Below are positions 16,408-24,982 of a stretch of 64,000 bases of DNA, piece by piece; the stretch's first letter is position 1; each line of letters opens with the position of its first letter. Under the pieces are notes generated by a model that searched no databases, was not told where the DNA came from, and saw nothing but the letters and a program-made list of their open reading frames with translations. Source of the stretch: Caulobacteraceae bacterium (lineage in GTDB: Bacteria > Pseudomonadota > Alphaproteobacteria > Caulobacterales > Caulobacteraceae); assembly GCA_947452365.1 (NCBI GenBank), contig CANGCO010000001.1, forward strand, positions 1-64,000, given 5' to 3'. The position numbers and the translations under genes were made by a program.

Positions 16408-17667
16408 ATGACCGCCCTTTGCCGCGATTGCCTTTGGATGGGACAGGACCCGCCGTCGCGGCGGTGCCCGGCCTGCGCCTCACCAAGGCTGGTCGTGCAT
16501 GCGCACCTAGCAGACCTCTCCATCGCCCATATGGACTGCGACGCCTTTTATGCCTCGGTCGAAAAGCGCGACCGGCCAGAGCTTCGCGATGTGCCCGTGA
16601 TTGTTGGCGGCGGCCACAGGGGCGTGGTCACCACCTGTTGTTACATTGCCCGCATGTCGGGGGTGCGCTCAGCCATGCCCATGTTTACGGCCTTGAAACT
16701 CTGCCCCAAGGCCACGGTCATTTTTCCAGACTTTGCCAAATATAAGACCGCCAGCAATGCTATTTTTGCCAAGGTCCGCGCCCTAACCCCTTTGGTTCAG
16801 CCCCTGTCTTTGGACGAGGCCTGGATTGATTTGAGTGGCACAGATGCCCTGAATGGCGGCTGCCCGGCCAAGATCTTGGCGCGGCTGCAAAACGAGATCG
16901 AGCGAGATGTGGGCCTGACGGTTTCGATTGGCCTATCGGCCAATAAGTTCCTCGCCAAGATTGCCTCCGACCTCGACAAGCCACGCGGCTTTGCCGTGAT
17001 TGGCCAAAAGGAAGCGCAAGCCTTTTTGGCCCCAAAGCCGGTATCCATCCTGCCCGGCGTTGGCCCTGCCCTGGCTCTGTCATTGGAAAAGGCGGGTCAC
17101 CGTACGGTTGGTGATCTGGCGCGGGCCGATGCCAAGGACCTAACCCGCCGGTTTGGCACCTATGGCCTGAGGCTTTGGCAATTGGCGCAAGGCCAGGACA
17201 GCCGCCCAGTTAACCCTGATCAGGTGCGCAAAAGTGTCAGCGCCGAAACCACATTTTCAACCGATCTTAGCCGCCTAGACGACCTAACCGGCGCGCTCTG
17301 GCACCTGTGCGAGAAGGTGGCGCGCCAGATGCGGGCCGCCGCCATTACCGGCCGGGTCGCGACCGTAAAACTCAAGACCGCCGACTTTAAACTGGTGACC
17401 CGGCGCAAGACCCTGGCTGTGCCCTGCCAGACCGCCAAGATGTTGTTCGCTGCCGGGCGCGAGCTTTTAGCCGCCGAGGTTCGCGGCGAAACCTATCGCC
17501 TGATCGGAATTGGCCTGTCGGATCTGGTCGATGCCAGCAATGCCCCGACCGATTTCTTTGCCGACGAAGAGCAACAGGCCCGAACCACCGAGCGGGTCAT
17601 TGACGATCTGCGCACCCGCTTTGGTAAGACCGCCGTCGTCACGGGCCGAAGCCTGAAGCCGCAATAG
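16408..17667 (+). CDS. dinB: DNA polymerase IV with N-terminal zinc-ribbon
   Basis: A 419-residue Y-family polymerase. Catalytic motifs are MDCDAFYASVE (about 45-55) and SLDEAWIDLSG with the SxDE acidic pair. A helix-hairpin-helix follows (ILPGVGPALALSLEKAGHRT), then the little-finger domain. Before the polymerase sits a short segment with two CxxC pairs (CRDC and CPAC), a likely Zn ribbon absent from E. coli DinB but seen in alphaproteobacterial homologues. It copies past damaged bases at low fidelity. I found no LexA-type GTTC-N7-GTTC element directly upstream, and it may be transcribed with the HAD gene. Confidence 0.93.
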   Translation: MTALCRDCLWMGQDPPSRRCPACASPRLVVHAHLADLSIAHMDCDAFYASVEKRDRPELRDVPVIVGGGHRGVVTTCCYIARMSGVRSAMPMFTALKLCPKATVIFPDFAKYKTASNAIFAKVRALTPLVQPLSLDEAWIDLSGTDALNGGCPAKILARLQNEIERDVGLTVSIGLSANKFLAKIASDLDKPRGFAVIGQKEAQAFLAPKPVSILPGVGPALALSLEKAGHRTVGDLARADAKDLTRRFGTYGLRLWQLAQGQDSRPVNPDQVRKSVSAETTFSTDLSRLDDLTGALWHLCEKVARQMRAAAITGRVATVKLKTADFKLVTRRKTLAVPCQTAKMLFAAGRELLAAEVRGETYRLIGIGLSDLVDASNAPTDFFADEEQQARTTERVIDDLRTRFGKTAVVTGRSLKPQ

Positions 17668-17689
17668 GGTCGGGCTGGGGTGGGGGTCT

Positions 17690-17805
17690 GCCTCCCCCCT
17701 TCCGTTAGCTATCGCGGGTACGTCCCCCTGAGGGGGAAGATTATCACCGCTCCAAATCCTCCCCCCCGGGGGAGGGGGACCACGAAGTGGTGGAGGGGGC
17801 CGCGG
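17690..17805. repeat. Interspersed CCTCCCCC palindromic repeat
   Basis: The spacer between dinB and the RidA gene contains CCTCCCCCCTTCCG, GTCCCCCTGAGGGGGAAGAT and CCTCCCCCCCGGGGGAGGGG, followed by the small palindrome CCACGAAGTGG. These nested palindromes resemble the repeats common between genes in Caulobacter-type genomes. The related hairpins at 12148-12168 and around 45240-45260 support a dispersed family. The RidA promoter should lie in the remaining bases up to 17881. Confidence 0.6.
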
Positions 17806-17881
17806 CGTCGAGGTCGCAAACAGGTCTTGGGTCTGCCCACCAACCGCGTTAGGCTAAACCAACACAATCGGGGAGTTCATC

Positions 17882-18343
17882 ATGTCAGCCGTTGAAGCGC
17901 GCCTATCCGCCCTTGGGATCAGCCTGCCCGCCCCAGTGGCGCCCGTGGCTAATTATGTGCCCTTTGTTCGCACCGGTAATCTCATTCACATTTCGGGTCA
18001 GGTGTCCCTCGACGCCAATGGCGGCATCAAGGGCACGGTCGGCACCGAGGTCGATATGGATACAGCCGTTGCCGCCGCGCGGCTTTGCGGGATCAATCTT
18101 CTGGCCCAGATGAAGATGGCGACCGGCGGCGATCTGGACAAGGTGGTTCGGGTGGTCAAGCTGGGCGGGTTTGTTCAGGCCGGGCCAGAATTTTTTGCCA
18201 TTCCTCAAGTGGTCAATGGCTGTTCTGATCTTATGGTCGCCGCGTTCGGTGATGCGGGACGACACGCCCGCTCTGCAGTCGGGGTCTATCGCCTGCCGCT
18301 GAACTTTTCGGTAGAGGTCGATGCGGTGGTGGAAGTGTCATGA
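17882..18343 (+). CDS. RidA (YjgF/YER057c/UK114) family protein
   Basis: A 153-residue protein of the Rid family: YVPFVRTGNLIHISGQVSLD near the N-terminus, then DLDKVVRVVKLGGFVQAGPE and a C-terminal SAVGVYRLPLNFSVEVDAVV. True RidA deaminases use an arginine in the motif R(S/T)xVGVxxLP; here the residues before VGVYRLP are RHARSA, so the arginine appears present. Rid proteins hydrolyse reactive enamine/imine intermediates. The length and N-terminus fit the longer subgroup (YjgH/UK114-like COG0251). The start has GGGGAG seven nt upstream. Its stop overlaps the next gene (ATGA). Confidence 0.87.
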   Translation: MSAVEARLSALGISLPAPVAPVANYVPFVRTGNLIHISGQVSLDANGGIKGTVGTEVDMDTAVAAARLCGINLLAQMKMATGGDLDKVVRVVKLGGFVQAGPEFFAIPQVVNGCSDLMVAAFGDAGRHARSAVGVYRLPLNFSVEVDAVVEVS

Positions 18344-19092
18344 AGAACCCATTTGGTGCGGCCTGGGAGCATTTGTTCGCGCCGCACATCGCCCATCGCG
18401 GCCTTTGGTCCCCAGACGGCGCGCCAGAAAACTCACTGGCCGCATTTCAGGCCGCCAGCAAGGCCGGCTATGCCATTGAGCTGGACGTACACCTAACCGC
18501 CGATGGCGAGGCGGTCGTGTTCCATGACGCGACACTTGAGCGGATGACCGGCACGCAGGGGCGTCTGCGTGACCATAAGGCCGCTGATCTGGCGACCCTC
18601 AGGCTTAAAGATACGGACGAGACCATACCGACCCTAGCCGAGGTCTTGGCCCTGATCGGGCACCGGGCCATGGTGCATATTGAGCTGAAAACCCCATTTG
18701 GCGAGGTCGGGCCTTTGGAGCATAGGGTGTCGGACATATTGGTCGACCATAATGGCCCAACCTGTATTATTGGCTTTAATCCCTATTCCCATGCCTGGTT
18801 TGCCCAGCACCACCCCCAGATCCTGCGCGGCCTAAACAGCTATTCCTATACGGGCGAGCATGCCGCAACGGTCGCGCCCGAACAGCGCCGCGCCTTTGCC
18901 GCCCTTGAGCATGTCGCCTTGGCCAAGCCGCATTTTCTAGCCCTCGGCCTAGACCTCTTGCCCAGCAAAAAGGCCGATACAATGCGCAAGGAGGGCATGC
19001 CCGTTATTGCCTGGACCGTGCGCAAACCGCAGGACTGGGACGCGGTCAAGGCCCATTGCGACAATATGGTATTCGAGGGCTTTTTGGCGTGA
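18340..19092 (+). CDS. Glycerophosphodiester phosphodiesterase
   Basis: A 250-residue cytoplasmic GDPD. IAHRGLWSPDGAPENSLAAF carries the catalytic His and the metal-binding Glu, ELDVHLTADGEAVVFHD carries the remaining ligands and second His, and the C-terminal PVIAWTVRKPQDWD is the usual strand 8. It hydrolyses glycerophosphodiesters to glycerol-3-phosphate and an alcohol, recycling phospholipid head groups. No signal peptide, so it is UgpQ-like rather than GlpQ-like. Its ATG overlaps the RidA stop by 4 nt, suggesting a two-gene operon. Confidence 0.92.
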   Translation: MKNPFGAAWEHLFAPHIAHRGLWSPDGAPENSLAAFQAASKAGYAIELDVHLTADGEAVVFHDATLERMTGTQGRLRDHKAADLATLRLKDTDETIPTLAEVLALIGHRAMVHIELKTPFGEVGPLEHRVSDILVDHNGPTCIIGFNPYSHAWFAQHHPQILRGLNSYSYTGEHAATVAPEQRRAFAALEHVALAKPHFLALGLDLLPSKKADTMRKEGMPVIAWTVRKPQDWDAVKAHCDNMVFEGFLA

Positions 19093-19129
19093 AGGCTCGC
19101 CCTGCCCATTGATCGGATCAGACTTTAAG

Positions 19130-19145
19130 TTATACTAAAATATAA
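19130..19145. promoter_or_regulatory. Candidate antitoxin operator, TTATA-N6-TATAA
   Basis: An inverted repeat TTATA CTAAAA TATAA lies 14-29 bp upstream of the antitoxin ATG. AbrB-type antitoxins repress their own promoter through AT-rich palindromes in this position. It could also simply be part of the -10 region; no experiment is implied. Confidence 0.45.
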
Positions 19146-19158
19146 TTTGGAGTGGACC

Positions 19159-19413
19159 ATGTATACGACAAGCCTGCGCAAGGTTGGGGGATCGGTCATG
19201 CTGGCCGTGCCGCCAGCCATACTGGAACTGCTCAAAATGCAGGCGGGCACGGCCGTTGGCGTATCCATTTCCGGCGATTGCCTGGTGGTGACTGCCCAGC
19301 CTAGACCACAATACGCGCTGGAAGACCTGCTCGCACAATCCGATTATGATGCGCCGCTATCGGCTGAAGACCGCGAATGGCTGGACGCGCCAAGCTTGGG
19401 CCGCGAGCCTTGA
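19159..19413 (+). CDS. AbrB/SpoVT-type antitoxin (MazE/PemI/ChpS-like)
   Basis: An 84-residue protein. The N-terminal swapped-hairpin DNA-binding domain is visible as TTSLRKVGGSVMLAVPPAIL and GTAVGVSISGDCLVV. The C-terminal part (ALEDLLAQSDYDAPLSAEDR, EWLDAP) is the acidic segment that usually wraps the toxin. It should neutralise the downstream nuclease and repress the operon. ATG 19159 has GGAG six nt upstream; an in-frame TTG lies at 19147. Its TGA stop overlaps the toxin start as TTGA, so toxin translation depends on antitoxin translation. Confidence 0.87.
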   Translation: MYTTSLRKVGGSVMLAVPPAILELLKMQAGTAVGVSISGDCLVVTAQPRPQYALEDLLAQSDYDAPLSAEDREWLDAPSLGREP

Positions 19414-19736
19414 AGCGAGGCGAGATTTATCTGGTGCGCCTAGATCCAACGGAAGGGCGCGAACAACAGGGATTTCGGCCGGTACTGATTATTTCTCCAA
19501 CGGCCTTTAATCAGGCCACACAATTGCCCATTGTCCTACCCATCACCACTGGCGGCGATTTTGCACGGAAGATCGGTTTTAGCGTTACGATTTCTGGGAT
19601 AAGCACCACGGGGATTATCCGCTGCGACCAGCCGAGGGTGCTGGACCTCGAGGCCAGAAATGGACGAAAGATCGATGACCTATTGCCTGCCCAGATCGAT
19701 GACGTCCTGGCCAAGCTCGCCACCCTGCTGGGCTAG
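19410..19736 (+). CDS. PemK/MazF/ChpB-type endoribonuclease toxin
   Basis: A 108-residue toxin with the family start KRGEIYLVRLDPTEGREQQG and RPVLIISPTAFNQ, then VLPITTGGDFARKIGFSV and the conserved GIIRCDQPRVLD, which carries the catalytic region. It would cut mRNA at specific short sites when free of antitoxin. The start is TTG 19410, overlapping the antitoxin stop (TTGA); starting further upstream would add residues with no family match. The next gene starts 3 nt after its stop, so that gene may be read through from the toxin-antitoxin promoter. Confidence 0.88.
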   Translation: MKRGEIYLVRLDPTEGREQQGFRPVLIISPTAFNQATQLPIVLPITTGGDFARKIGFSVTISGISTTGIIRCDQPRVLDLEARNGRKIDDLLPAQIDDVLAKLATLLG

Positions 19737-19739
19737 GCC

Positions 19740-20906
19740 ATGATCGCCCTAAAGTCTGAGGTTCGCGTCCATCGCCGGATTGCTGAGATTGGCCAGACGG
19801 GCTGGGATGCCTGTGCTACCAATCCGGCCTATCAGGCCAATCCATTTGTCAGTTTTGCCTTTCTCGATGCTTTGGAACAGTCCGGCTGCGCGGTGGCCCA
19901 GACCGGCTGGGCGCCGCATCATCTGGCCGTCGAGGATGAGACCGGGGCGATTGCCGCGGTGATGCCGCTCTATCTGAAATCTCATTCCCAGGGCGAATAT
20001 GTGTTCGACCATTCCTGGGCCCAGGCCTATGAGCGCGCCGGGGGGCGGTATTATCCCAAGCTCCAATGCGCCGCCCCGTTTTCGCCGGTGACGGGCCCTC
20101 GCCTCTTGGTCCGCGCCGATATTGACCCGGTCGTCGCAAGGCGCACCCTCTTGGGCGGCGCTGTGTCCTTGGCGGAACGACTAGAAGCCTCTTCTTTGCA
20201 CATAACATTTCCTTCCCAAGACGACTGGACGTTTTTGGGCGATGAGGGCCTGTTACAGCGCCAAGACCAGCAATATCACTGGCACAATGCTGGCTATGCG
20301 AGCTTTGACGATTTTCTGGGGGCCCTATCCTCCAATCGGCGCAAGACCATCCGGCGCGAACGGCGCGATGCCCAGGCGGGCCTTGAGATTATTGGCCTGA
20401 CGGGCGAGACCCTGACCGAAGAGGCGTGGGACGCGTTTTACCAATTCTATGAAGACACGGGCGCACGCAAATGGGGCCGCCCCTATCTGAATCGGCAATT
20501 TTTTAGCCGGCTTGGCCAGACGCTTGGCGACCGGGTCTTGCTGGTCATGGCCAAGCGCGGCGATCGCTATATTGCCGGGGCGCTCAACCTGCTGGGCGAT
20601 GACTGTATTTATGGGCGCAATTGGGGCGCGGTCGAGGACGTACCCTTCTTGCATTTCGAGCTGTGTTATTATCAAGCCATAGACCATGCCATCCGCCTTG
20701 GCCTGCCCAGGGTCGAGGCCGGGGCGCAAGGTCAGCACAAGATTGCCCGCGGATATCTGCCAGCGCCGGTCTTTTCGGCCCACTTTATCGCTGACCCTGC
20801 CCTGCGCGAACCTGTGCGCCGCTATCTGGACCAGGAGCGCGCGGCGGTTCAAAATGAGATGGACTGGCTGGCCGAGGAATATTCACCCTTCAAGGCCGCA
20901 AACTGA
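19740..20906 (+). CDS. GNAT/FemAB-like N-acyltransferase (DUF482 type)
   Basis: A 388-residue protein. N-terminal NPFVSFAFLDALEQSGCAV and GWAPHHLAVEDETGAIAAVM, central SSNRRKTIRRERRDA, and C-terminal EAGAQGQHKIARGYLP are typical of the COG3146 (DUF482) acyltransferases related to FemAB peptidyltransferases. Members are widespread in alphaproteobacteria; the reaction is not known, though a cell-wall or aminoacyl-transfer role has been guessed. No signal peptide. ATG at 19740 follows the toxin stop closely. HIT follows 21 nt downstream, so these may form a short operon. Confidence 0.85.
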   Translation: MIALKSEVRVHRRIAEIGQTGWDACATNPAYQANPFVSFAFLDALEQSGCAVAQTGWAPHHLAVEDETGAIAAVMPLYLKSHSQGEYVFDHSWAQAYERAGGRYYPKLQCAAPFSPVTGPRLLVRADIDPVVARRTLLGGAVSLAERLEASSLHITFPSQDDWTFLGDEGLLQRQDQQYHWHNAGYASFDDFLGALSSNRRKTIRRERRDAQAGLEIIGLTGETLTEEAWDAFYQFYEDTGARKWGRPYLNRQFFSRLGQTLGDRVLLVMAKRGDRYIAGALNLLGDDCIYGRNWGAVEDVPFLHFELCYYQAIDHAIRLGLPRVEAGAQGQHKIARGYLPAPVFSAHFIADPALREPVRRYLDQERAAVQNEMDWLAEEYSPFKAAN

Positions 20907-20927
20907 CCCTGATTAAAGGACGAGCCC

Positions 20928-21362
20928 ATGAGCCTGACTGGCACTTATGACGAGGCCAATATCTTTGCCAAGATTATTCGCGGCGAGATCCCGGCGGTAA
21001 AAATCTATGAGGACGCCGAAGTTTTGGCCTTTATGGACGTGTTCCCGCAGTCGCCGGGTCACTGCTTGGTGATTTCTAAGACCGCCAAGGCGCGAAACCT
21101 TTTTGATATAGCCCCGCAGGACCTGACCACCGTCATGCTGGCCGTCCACAAGGTCGCTGGCGCTGTGAATGACAGCTTAAAGCCAGACGGGGTGGTGATT
21201 ACCCAGTTTAATGGCGCGCCAGCGGGACAGACCGTATTTCACCTGCACGTCCATATCATCCCCCGTTATGAGGGCGTCGGCCTCAAGGGCCATGGCCATG
21301 GTCAGATGGCCGATATGGACGACTTAAAAGCCACCGCCAGCAAGATTGCCGCGGCGCTTTAA
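20928..21362 (+). CDS. HIT-family nucleotide hydrolase
   Basis: A 144-residue protein of the Hint branch: IFAKIIRGEIPAVKIYEDAE at the start and the histidine triad HLHVHIIPR (about 104-112), whose middle His forms the nucleotidyl intermediate. Such enzymes hydrolyse AMP from small-molecule phosphoramidates. ATG 20928 with GGACGAG just upstream. Its TAA stop is separated from the stop of the convergent coq4 gene by one base. Confidence 0.93.
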   Translation: MSLTGTYDEANIFAKIIRGEIPAVKIYEDAEVLAFMDVFPQSPGHCLVISKTAKARNLFDIAPQDLTTVMLAVHKVAGAVNDSLKPDGVVITQFNGAPAGQTVFHLHVHIIPRYEGVGLKGHGHGQMADMDDLKATASKIAAAL

Positions 21363-21363
21363 G

Positions 21364-22146
21364 CTAGGCGGCGCGCTTGCCCAAAACCCCGTCGCGCTGG
21401 TGCGCGGGGATGGAGTCATAAATGGTCGGGCTGGCGATGTTCAATCGCGCGCGAGCCGCGTCCAAGGGCTCAGCGAACAGGCGCTCATAGTCTTGCCCTG
21501 GCAACCAGGCCGCCTTGGCGCCATTGCGCCAGGCCTGATAGACCGCCTTGCCAAACGGGATGCCGGACTTGGCGCTTTCCAGCTGCAAGGCCGCGCCTGC
21601 ACCGATAAAGCCAAAGCCCAGGGACTTGGTCTGGGCAAAGGAAAACGACACCACGCAGGCCTCGCCAAGGGCATCCGTGCTATAGCCGCTTAAAACATGC
21701 CAGATATCGTGCACATCGCGCAGGCGGCGGCCATACCAGGCCAAGGGATGCTGGGCATCCATCTCGCCCGAAACCTTGCGGCTCTCCTCGGCCAGGCCAT
21801 AGGCGGTCAAGCCGCGCGGTGCGATAAAGTCCTTATAGGCGGCCCCAACCGTGCCGGGCGCAAAGCTGGCAACCCAGTCGCGGTCCTGCAACTTGTCGGC
21901 CAGTTCCAGATGTTGATAGGCCTGCCGTCCACCTTCTGGAGACTGTAATAGGCGCTGATAGCCATTGGGCAAGGACCGGCCCGACAAGGCCTGCATGATC
22001 ACAAACACCTGCTCGGTGTCTTCCTTATTGGCAATCAGCTTGCGAAAGGCGCGCAGGGCCGCAAGCGGGCGCAGGCGATAGTCATGCGGCTGTGCCACCG
22101 GAGCGGCATCCAGATCGATATCCATGGCAAAATCGGCAACAGACAT
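21364..22146 (-). CDS. coq4: Coq4-family ubiquinone biosynthesis protein
   Basis: A 260-residue Coq4 homologue. The metal motif HDxxHx11E is intact in VHDIWHVLSGYSTDALGE. Other family features are LSGRSLPNGYQRLL and ESRKVSGEMDAQHPLAWYGR. Coq4 is needed for late ubiquinone ring modification and assembly of the biosynthetic complex in mitochondria; alphaproteobacterial homologues are presumed equivalent. ATG 22146 is preferred, with GGGAG upstream; an earlier in-frame start would add 35 residues without family match. It is divergent from a small ribbon-helix-helix gene. Confidence 0.9.
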   Translation of the reverse strand: MSVADFAMDIDLDAAPVAQPHDYRLRPLAALRAFRKLIANKEDTEQVFVIMQALSGRSLPNGYQRLLQSPEGGRQAYQHLELADKLQDRDWVASFAPGTVGAAYKDFIAPRGLTAYGLAEESRKVSGEMDAQHPLAWYGRRLRDVHDIWHVLSGYSTDALGEACVVSFSFAQTKSLGFGFIGAGAALQLESAKSGIPFGKAVYQAWRNGAKAAWLPGQDYERLFAEPLDAARARLNIASPTIYDSIPAHQRDGVLGKRAA

Positions 22147-22209
22147 GCTATTCACTCCCAGCGATGCGATAAACTTGACGCATCCGTCATTTTTGTCAAG
22201 AGGCCAGTA

Positions 22210-22425
22210 TTGAGCACATTGCGCAAACGCTCGATCAATCTGTCCGGCCATGCCACATCCTTGGCCCTAGAGCCAGAATTCTGGGCGGTTCTTGAGACCA
22301 TGGCGGCAGAAACGGGCTCGAGCCTGGCCGGATTGATTGGTACAATAGATCAGGCCCGGCCCGGCCAATTATTGGCCTCGGCCTGCCGCTTGGCGGTATT
22401 GGCCCATCTCCAGTCGCGGGGATAA
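22210..22425 (+). CDS. Small ribbon-helix-helix protein (RHH_4 type), TTG start
   Basis: A 71-residue protein. KRSINLSGHATSLALEPEFW followed by ETMAAETGSSLAGLIGTID and ASACRLAVLAHLQSRG matches the short alphaproteobacterial ribbon-helix-helix proteins that begin K-R-S/T-hydrophobic-x-GHxTS-hydrophobic-LEPEFW. The frame is open further upstream, but that DNA is antisense to the coq4 start, and no ATG fits. TTG 22210 has AAGAGG six nt upstream (22198-22203). It is probably DNA-binding, but no target is known. It lies between divergent coq4 and rightward uvrD. Confidence 0.78.
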   Translation: MSTLRKRSINLSGHATSLALEPEFWAVLETMAAETGSSLAGLIGTIDQARPGQLLASACRLAVLAHLQSRG

Positions 22426-22503
22426 TTTGCACGCCGCCTTCAGGCGGGGAGAATTTGTGCTAGATTCGTTCTCTATTGCGACCCAAGAATCGAGTTTTGC
22501 CTC

Positions 22504-24849
22504 TTGACCGACAGCCCGTTTGAAACGCCCGAAGTGCGGATTAGCGACCTTGCTAGGGCCGATCGCACGCCCATGACCGGTCCGGGCGGCTATTTGGAAG
22601 GGCTAAACACTGAGCAAAAGCAGGCGGTTGAGGCCTTGGACGGCCCTGTCTTGGTGCTGGCCGGCGCAGGCACGGGCAAGACGCGGGTCCTGACCACCCG
22701 CCTGACGCATATCTTAAACCAAAACAAGGCACGGCCCTGGGAAATCCTGGCCGTGACCTTTACCAACAAGGCCGCCCGGGAAATGCGTGAGCGCATCACC
22801 CATATGATTGGCCCCCAGGCCGAGGGCCTGCGCTGGCTTGGCACCTTCCACGCCATTGCCGCCCAGATTCTGCGCCGCCACCCTGAACTGGTCGGCCTCA
22901 AATCCACCTTCACCATATTGGATACGGACGATCAGGAGCGCCTGATCAAGCAGGTGCTGGAATCGCAAAACATCGACACTAAGCGCTGGCCGCCCAAGCT
23001 GATGTCTGGCCTGATTGATCAATGGAAGAACCGCGGTTGGACCCCCAAAAAGGTTCCCGCTGGCGAAAGCGCCCAATTTGGCAATAATCAGGGCCAAGCG
23101 ATCTATGCCCAATATCAGGACCGTTTGCGCGTCCTAAACGCCTGCGATTTTGGCGATCTCTTGCTCCATAATCTGAGCATATTTACCGAGCATCCGGACG
23201 TGCTGGCCGATTATCAGAACCGGTTTCGCTATATTCTGGTCGATGAATACCAGGACACCAATACGGCCCAATATTTGTGGCTAAGGCTGCTGGCCCAGGC
23301 GCGGCAGAATGTTTGCTGCGTCGGCGATGATGACCAGTCCATCTATGGCTGGCGCGGCGCTGAGGTGGATAATATCTTGCGGTTTGAGCGCGATTTTCCC
23401 GGCGCGACCGTGATCCGGCTGGAGCGCAATTACCGTTCGACCGAACACATCCTGGCCGCCGCCAGCGGCCTGATCCGCGCCAATAAGGACCGCCTAGGCA
23501 AGACGCTTTGGACGGACGCTAAGGGCGGCGAAAAAGTGCGGGTGCGCGGGGTCTGGGACGGCGAGGCCGAAAGCCGTCTGATCGCCGAAGACATTGAGGC
23601 CTGGCGCCGGTCTGGCCGCAAGCTGAAGGAATGTGCTATCCTGGTGCGCGCGTCATTCCAGATGCGGGCCTTTGAAGAGCGGTTCGTGCTCTTGTCCCTG
23701 CCCTATACGGTCATTGGCGGGCCAAGATTCTTTGAGCGGGCGGAAATCCGCGATGCGCATGCCTATCTGCGCCTGGTCCAGTCGCCGGATGATGACCTGG
23801 CCTTTGAGCGGATCGTCAATACGCCCAAGCGCGGCATTGGCGACACGTCTGTGTCCAAACTCTTGCAGATTGCCCGTCTGACCGGGGTATCGGCCATGAC
23901 GGCCGCTCGCCAGATTATCAGCACGGACGAGTTGCCAGCCCGCACCCGCACAGCGCTTTCAACCTTTATCCGCGATATGGATCGTTGGCGCGACGAGCGC
24001 GCCGGGGCCGACCATCAACGCCTGCTCGAGACCATTCTCGAAGAAAGCGGCTATACCGACGCCCTGCGCGCCGATAAGGGCCCACAAAGCCAGACAAGGC
24101 TGGATAACTTAAAAGAACTTGTCCAGTCCATGAGCGCGTTTGACACCCTACAATCCTATCTGGAACACGTCTCTTTGGTCATGGATCTGGACCGGGGCGC
24201 AGGGGATGATGCCATCCAGATCATGACCCTGCACGGGGCCAAGGGGCTGGAATTTCCGCTTGTCTTCCTGCCGGGCTGGGAAGAAGGCGTTTTTCCGTCT
24301 CAGCGGTCTATGGACGACAAGGGCGAAAAGGGCCTCGAGGAAGAACGCCGCCTCGCCTATGTCGGCATAACAAGGGCGCGCGAACAGGCCCGCGTCTCGT
24401 TTGTGGCCAATCGTCAGGTCTATGGCCGCTGGACCTCGCAATTGCCCAGCCGTTTTGTTGATGAATTGCCGCTGGCCCATGTCGAGGCCTCTAGCGAAAC
24501 CGGCTATTATAGCGGCGGGCCGGGTATGCAGCAGCCAACGAGCAGCCGCTGGGACGATAGCTCCAGCTTTGGCTCGGGCTATACCTCGCCCGGCTGGAGA
24601 CGCGCCCAGGAAAACAGCCGCGAACGGCCCCAGGCCGGCAAGATGCGCAGTCCGGTGATCGAGGGTCAGGGCCGACTGGTTGCCAGTTCTGATTCGGCCA
24701 ATACCAGCCGCTTTAGTCGGGGCGAGCGAGTATTTCACCAAAAGTTTGGCTATGGTCAGGTCCTGCTCGCCGAGGGCAATAAATTGACCGTAAGCTTTGA
24801 CAAGGCTGGTGAGAAAAAGGTTATCGACAGTTTTCTTGAGGCGGGCTGA
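22504..24849 (+). CDS. uvrD: UvrD/PcrA-type ATP-dependent DNA helicase
   Basis: A 781-residue SF1A helicase: Walker A AGAGTGKTRVLTTRL (about 58-72), motif II ILVDEYQDTNTAQYLWLRL, motif III CCVGDDDQSIYGWRGAEV, motif IV VIRLERNYRSTE, motif V IMTLHGAKGLEFP and motif VI AYVGITRAREQA. The C-terminal tail VFHQKFGYGQVLLAEGNKL is the Tudor-like domain typical of PcrA. It unwinds DNA 3'-to-5' in excision and mismatch repair and removes stalled RNA polymerase. TTG 22504 is the apparent start; ATG codons lie downstream before the Q-motif (YLEGLNTEQKQAVEA), so a shorter form is possible. Transcribed alone. Confidence 0.95.
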   Translation: MTDSPFETPEVRISDLARADRTPMTGPGGYLEGLNTEQKQAVEALDGPVLVLAGAGTGKTRVLTTRLTHILNQNKARPWEILAVTFTNKAAREMRERITHMIGPQAEGLRWLGTFHAIAAQILRRHPELVGLKSTFTILDTDDQERLIKQVLESQNIDTKRWPPKLMSGLIDQWKNRGWTPKKVPAGESAQFGNNQGQAIYAQYQDRLRVLNACDFGDLLLHNLSIFTEHPDVLADYQNRFRYILVDEYQDTNTAQYLWLRLLAQARQNVCCVGDDDQSIYGWRGAEVDNILRFERDFPGATVIRLERNYRSTEHILAAASGLIRANKDRLGKTLWTDAKGGEKVRVRGVWDGEAESRLIAEDIEAWRRSGRKLKECAILVRASFQMRAFEERFVLLSLPYTVIGGPRFFERAEIRDAHAYLRLVQSPDDDLAFERIVNTPKRGIGDTSVSKLLQIARLTGVSAMTAARQIISTDELPARTRTALSTFIRDMDRWRDERAGADHQRLLETILEESGYTDALRADKGPQSQTRLDNLKELVQSMSAFDTLQSYLEHVSLVMDLDRGAGDDAIQIMTLHGAKGLEFPLVFLPGWEEGVFPSQRSMDDKGEKGLEEERRLAYVGITRAREQARVSFVANRQVYGRWTSQLPSRFVDELPLAHVEASSETGYYSGGPGMQQPTSSRWDDSSSFGSGYTSPGWRRAQENSRERPQAGKMRSPVIEGQGRLVASSDSANTSRFSRGERVFHQKFGYGQVLLAEGNKLTVSFDKAGEKKVIDSFLEAG

Positions 24850-24982
24850 CGCAACGCCCACAATGACTTGCTTACCGCATATTGTGTTTTGACGCTTTTG
24901 GGACTATAAGCTTTACCCCGATCGATAAGGCCCGCGGTCGGAACCTTTCATTTTCTTGGGCGCATCTGAGCAAAAATCCATT

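Noticed and set aside
22433-22503. LexA/SOS box before uvrD
   Set aside because: GTTCTCTATTGCGAC lacks the second half of GTTC-N7-GTTC; none was seen before dinB either.
24892-24912. greA promoter TTGACG...TATAAG
   Set aside because: The two boxes are only 10 nt apart, too close for a sigma-70 promoter.
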